Part shown: positions 4,947 through 6,392 of the stretch, piece by piece | How the letters are laid out: each line of letters begins with the position of its first letter | Position numbering within the stretch: the stretch's first letter is position 1 | Origin: Chloroflexota bacterium | GTDB taxonomy: Bacteria; Chloroflexota; Anaerolineae; J102 | DNA length: 6,392 nt | Assembly: GCA_024276255.1 (NCBI GenBank) | Contig: JAJRXO010000080.1 | Coordinates: 1-6,392 of the forward strand | Reading direction: 5' to 3' | Position numbers and translations under genes: made by a program | The notes under the pieces: generated by a model | Database searches by the model: none | What the model was told of the DNA's origin: nothing | The model's input: the letters and a program-made list of their open reading frames with translations, nothing else

Positions 4947-6350
4947 ATGCCTGCACGTTTCAAAACGATTATCGAACCTTTCCGCATCAAAACGGTAGAG
5001 CCCATCCGTCACACCACACGCGAGGAGCGACTAGAAGCCCTTGCCAGGGCAGGCTACAATCTGTTTTTGCTGAAGGCGGAAGATGTTTTGATCGATCTGC
5101 TCACCGATTCAGGTACTGGCGCCATGTCGTCACGGCAATGGGCGGGCATGATGATGGGGGACGAATCCTATGCCGGGGCGCGATCGTTTTATAAATTCCG
5201 GGATGCAGTGCACGAGATCACGGGTTTCAAACACATTATCCCCACGCATCAGGGCCGGGCGGCAGAACGTATCCTTTTCGGCACCGCGCTCAAAGCCGGC
5301 GACATCGTCCCCAACAACACCCATTTCGATACTACTCGCGCCAACATCGAATATCGGGGAGCAATCGGCCTTGATATCCCCATTCCCGAGGCGCATCAGC
5401 CCCAGCTTGATCATCCATTCAAGGGTAATATCGATCTGGAAAAACTGGAGCAGGTGCTGAAAGAAAACGGCGAACGCGTACCGATGGTTATGATCACAGT
5501 GACCAACAATTCGGGCGGCGGCCAACCCGTGAGCATGGCCAATATCCGCTCGGCCAGCGAGATCTGCCATAACCACGGCGTGCCGCTGTTTATCGATGCC
5601 TGTCGTTTTGCCGAAAACTCCTGGTTTATCAAGACGCGCGAAGAGGGCTACAGCGATAAGACGCCGCTGGCCATTGCCCAGGAGATGTTCAGCTATGCCG
5701 ACGGCTGCACCATGAGCGCCAAAAAAGATGGTATGGTGAACATCGGCGGTTTTCTGGCCATGAATAATGATGAACTGGCGGGGCATTGCCGCAACATGGA
5801 GATCCTGGGCGAAGGATTTCCCACCTATGGCGGTCTCGCCGGTTATGACCTGGAGGCCATGGCCGTGGGGCTGTTCGAAGCGCTGGAAGAAGATTATCTG
5901 CGCTACCGCATCCGTTCGGTGGCCTACGTGGGCGAACGAATGAAAGTCGCGGGCATCCCCTTTGTGGAGCCGACCGGCGGCCATGCCGTTTATATCGACG
6001 CCAAAACCATGCTCCCCCACATCCCCTGGCACGAATATCCCGCCTGGGCCCTGTCGCTGGCCCTGTACATCGAGGGCGGTATCCGCTCGGTGGAGATCGG
6101 CTCGGTGATGTTTGGTCGCCAGCCCGATGGCAGTGAGAAGCCGGCCGCCATGGAACTGGTACGGCTCGCTTTTCCGCGAAGGGTGTACACCCAGAGTCAT
6201 GTCGACTATCTGACGGAAGTGCTGGATTACGTGAGCCAACAGCGGGCGCGTATCCGCGGCGTGAAGATCGTGGAAGAACCTCCTGTGCTGCGCCATTTCT
6301 CCTCGCGCTTTGCCCCGGCCCATGGCGACATCATCCTGCCTGAGGCCTGA
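4947..6350 (+). CDS. tnaA: Tryptophanase (PLP-dependent beta-eliminating lyase)
   Basis: Predicted cytoplasmic fold-type I PLP enzyme of 467 residues, close to E. coli TnaA in length, that splits L-tryptophan into indole, pyruvate and ammonia. Visible elements are LLTDSGTGAM (51-60), Y82, THQGR (100-104, phosphate site), N188, D217 (pyridine nitrogen) with R220, SAKKD (257-261) with the Schiff-base Lys K260, GGHAVYIDA (344-352) and R406 for the substrate carboxylate. Much of the body reads like tyrosine phenol-lyase (QWAGMMMGDE, EMFSYADGCTM, VNIGGFL). However, the positions that distinguish the two enzymes are tryptophanase-like: D128 where the phenol-lyase has Thr124, I384 where it has Arg381, and H450 where it has Phe448. 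Comparisons are from memory of the E. coli and Citrobacter freundii proteins. AGGAG (4936-4940) fixes the start. Tyrosine phenol-lyase is the main alternative. Confidence 0.88.
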   Translation: MPARFKTIIEPFRIKTVEPIRHTTREERLEALARAGYNLFLLKAEDVLIDLLTDSGTGAMSSRQWAGMMMGDESYAGARSFYKFRDAVHEITGFKHIIPTHQGRAAERILFGTALKAGDIVPNNTHFDTTRANIEYRGAIGLDIPIPEAHQPQLDHPFKGNIDLEKLEQVLKENGERVPMVMITVTNNSGGGQPVSMANIRSASEICHNHGVPLFIDACRFAENSWFIKTREEGYSDKTPLAIAQEMFSYADGCTMSAKKDGMVNIGGFLAMNNDELAGHCRNMEILGEGFPTYGGLAGYDLEAMAVGLFEALEEDYLRYRIRSVAYVGERMKVAGIPFVEPTGGHAVYIDAKTMLPHIPWHEYPAWALSLALYIEGGIRSVEIGSVMFGRQPDGSEKPAAMELVRLAFPRRVYTQSHVDYLTEVLDYVSQQRARIRGVKIVEEPPVLRHFSSRFAPAHGDIILPEA

Positions 6351-6392
6351 TTCCCTGCCGTTTGTGGCACTGATCCAGCCTCTCACCACGCA

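Noticed and set aside
4916..5194. Frame starting at 4916, as a possible TnaC-like leader peptide
   Set aside because: Its ATG overlaps the predicted -10 box, it runs 92 codons into the lyase gene in another frame, and it lacks any TnaC-like Trp-containing short peptide.
5130..6389. 419-codon open frame on the - strand, antisense to the lyase gene
   Set aside because: It lies wholly opposite the well-supported lyase gene, its translation matches no family I recognise and is rich in His, Gly and Ala as expected from a shadow of GC-biased codons. It is a reading-frame artefact.

Overview
The window looks like an ordinary, moderately GC-rich bacterial chromosome segment. All five complete protein genes are on the + strand. 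By their content, the TATAAT/TACAAT-type -10 boxes and a degenerate CGTATTA-type heptamer repeat, I would guess a member of the Chloroflexota (Anaerolineae-like). That is an inference from memory; no rRNA or marker gene in the window settles it.

Layout. (1) 100-1406: a two-gene translationally coupled unit, a MobA-like nucleotidyltransferase followed by a PAP2-family membrane phosphatase, with stop and start overlapping as ATGA. (2) 1407-1771: a 365-base non-coding stretch with a good sigma70-type promoter and an apparently long (~280 nt) structured leader. (3) 1772-3061: citrate synthase (gltA), a type II hexamer-type enzyme with all catalytic residues. (4) 3062-3399: a 338-base accessory patch. 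It holds a terminator hairpin, an inverted pair of degenerate heptamer arrays, a 37-codon fragment resembling the N-terminus of an IS110-family transposase, and a promoter so close to the next ATG that the message may be leaderless. (5) 3400-4860: a polytopic O-antigen ligase/polymerase-like (Wzy_C) membrane protein. (6) 4947-6350: a PLP-dependent beta-eliminating lyase with its own promoter and a strong ribosome-binding site. Its body resembles tyrosine phenol-lyase, but the three substrate-site positions I can align are all of tryptophanase type.

The genes do not form one pathway. The first two may work together in activating and dephosphorylating a lipid or sugar phosphate (inference). Citrate synthase feeds the TCA cycle, the Wzy_C protein acts in cell-surface glycan assembly, and the lyase degrades tryptophan to indole, pyruvate and ammonia. 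I found no CRISPR array, tRNA, rRNA or intact mobile element, and no clear novel multi-gene system. The most unusual material is the 3062-3399 patch, the gltA leader, and the mixed signature of the lyase.
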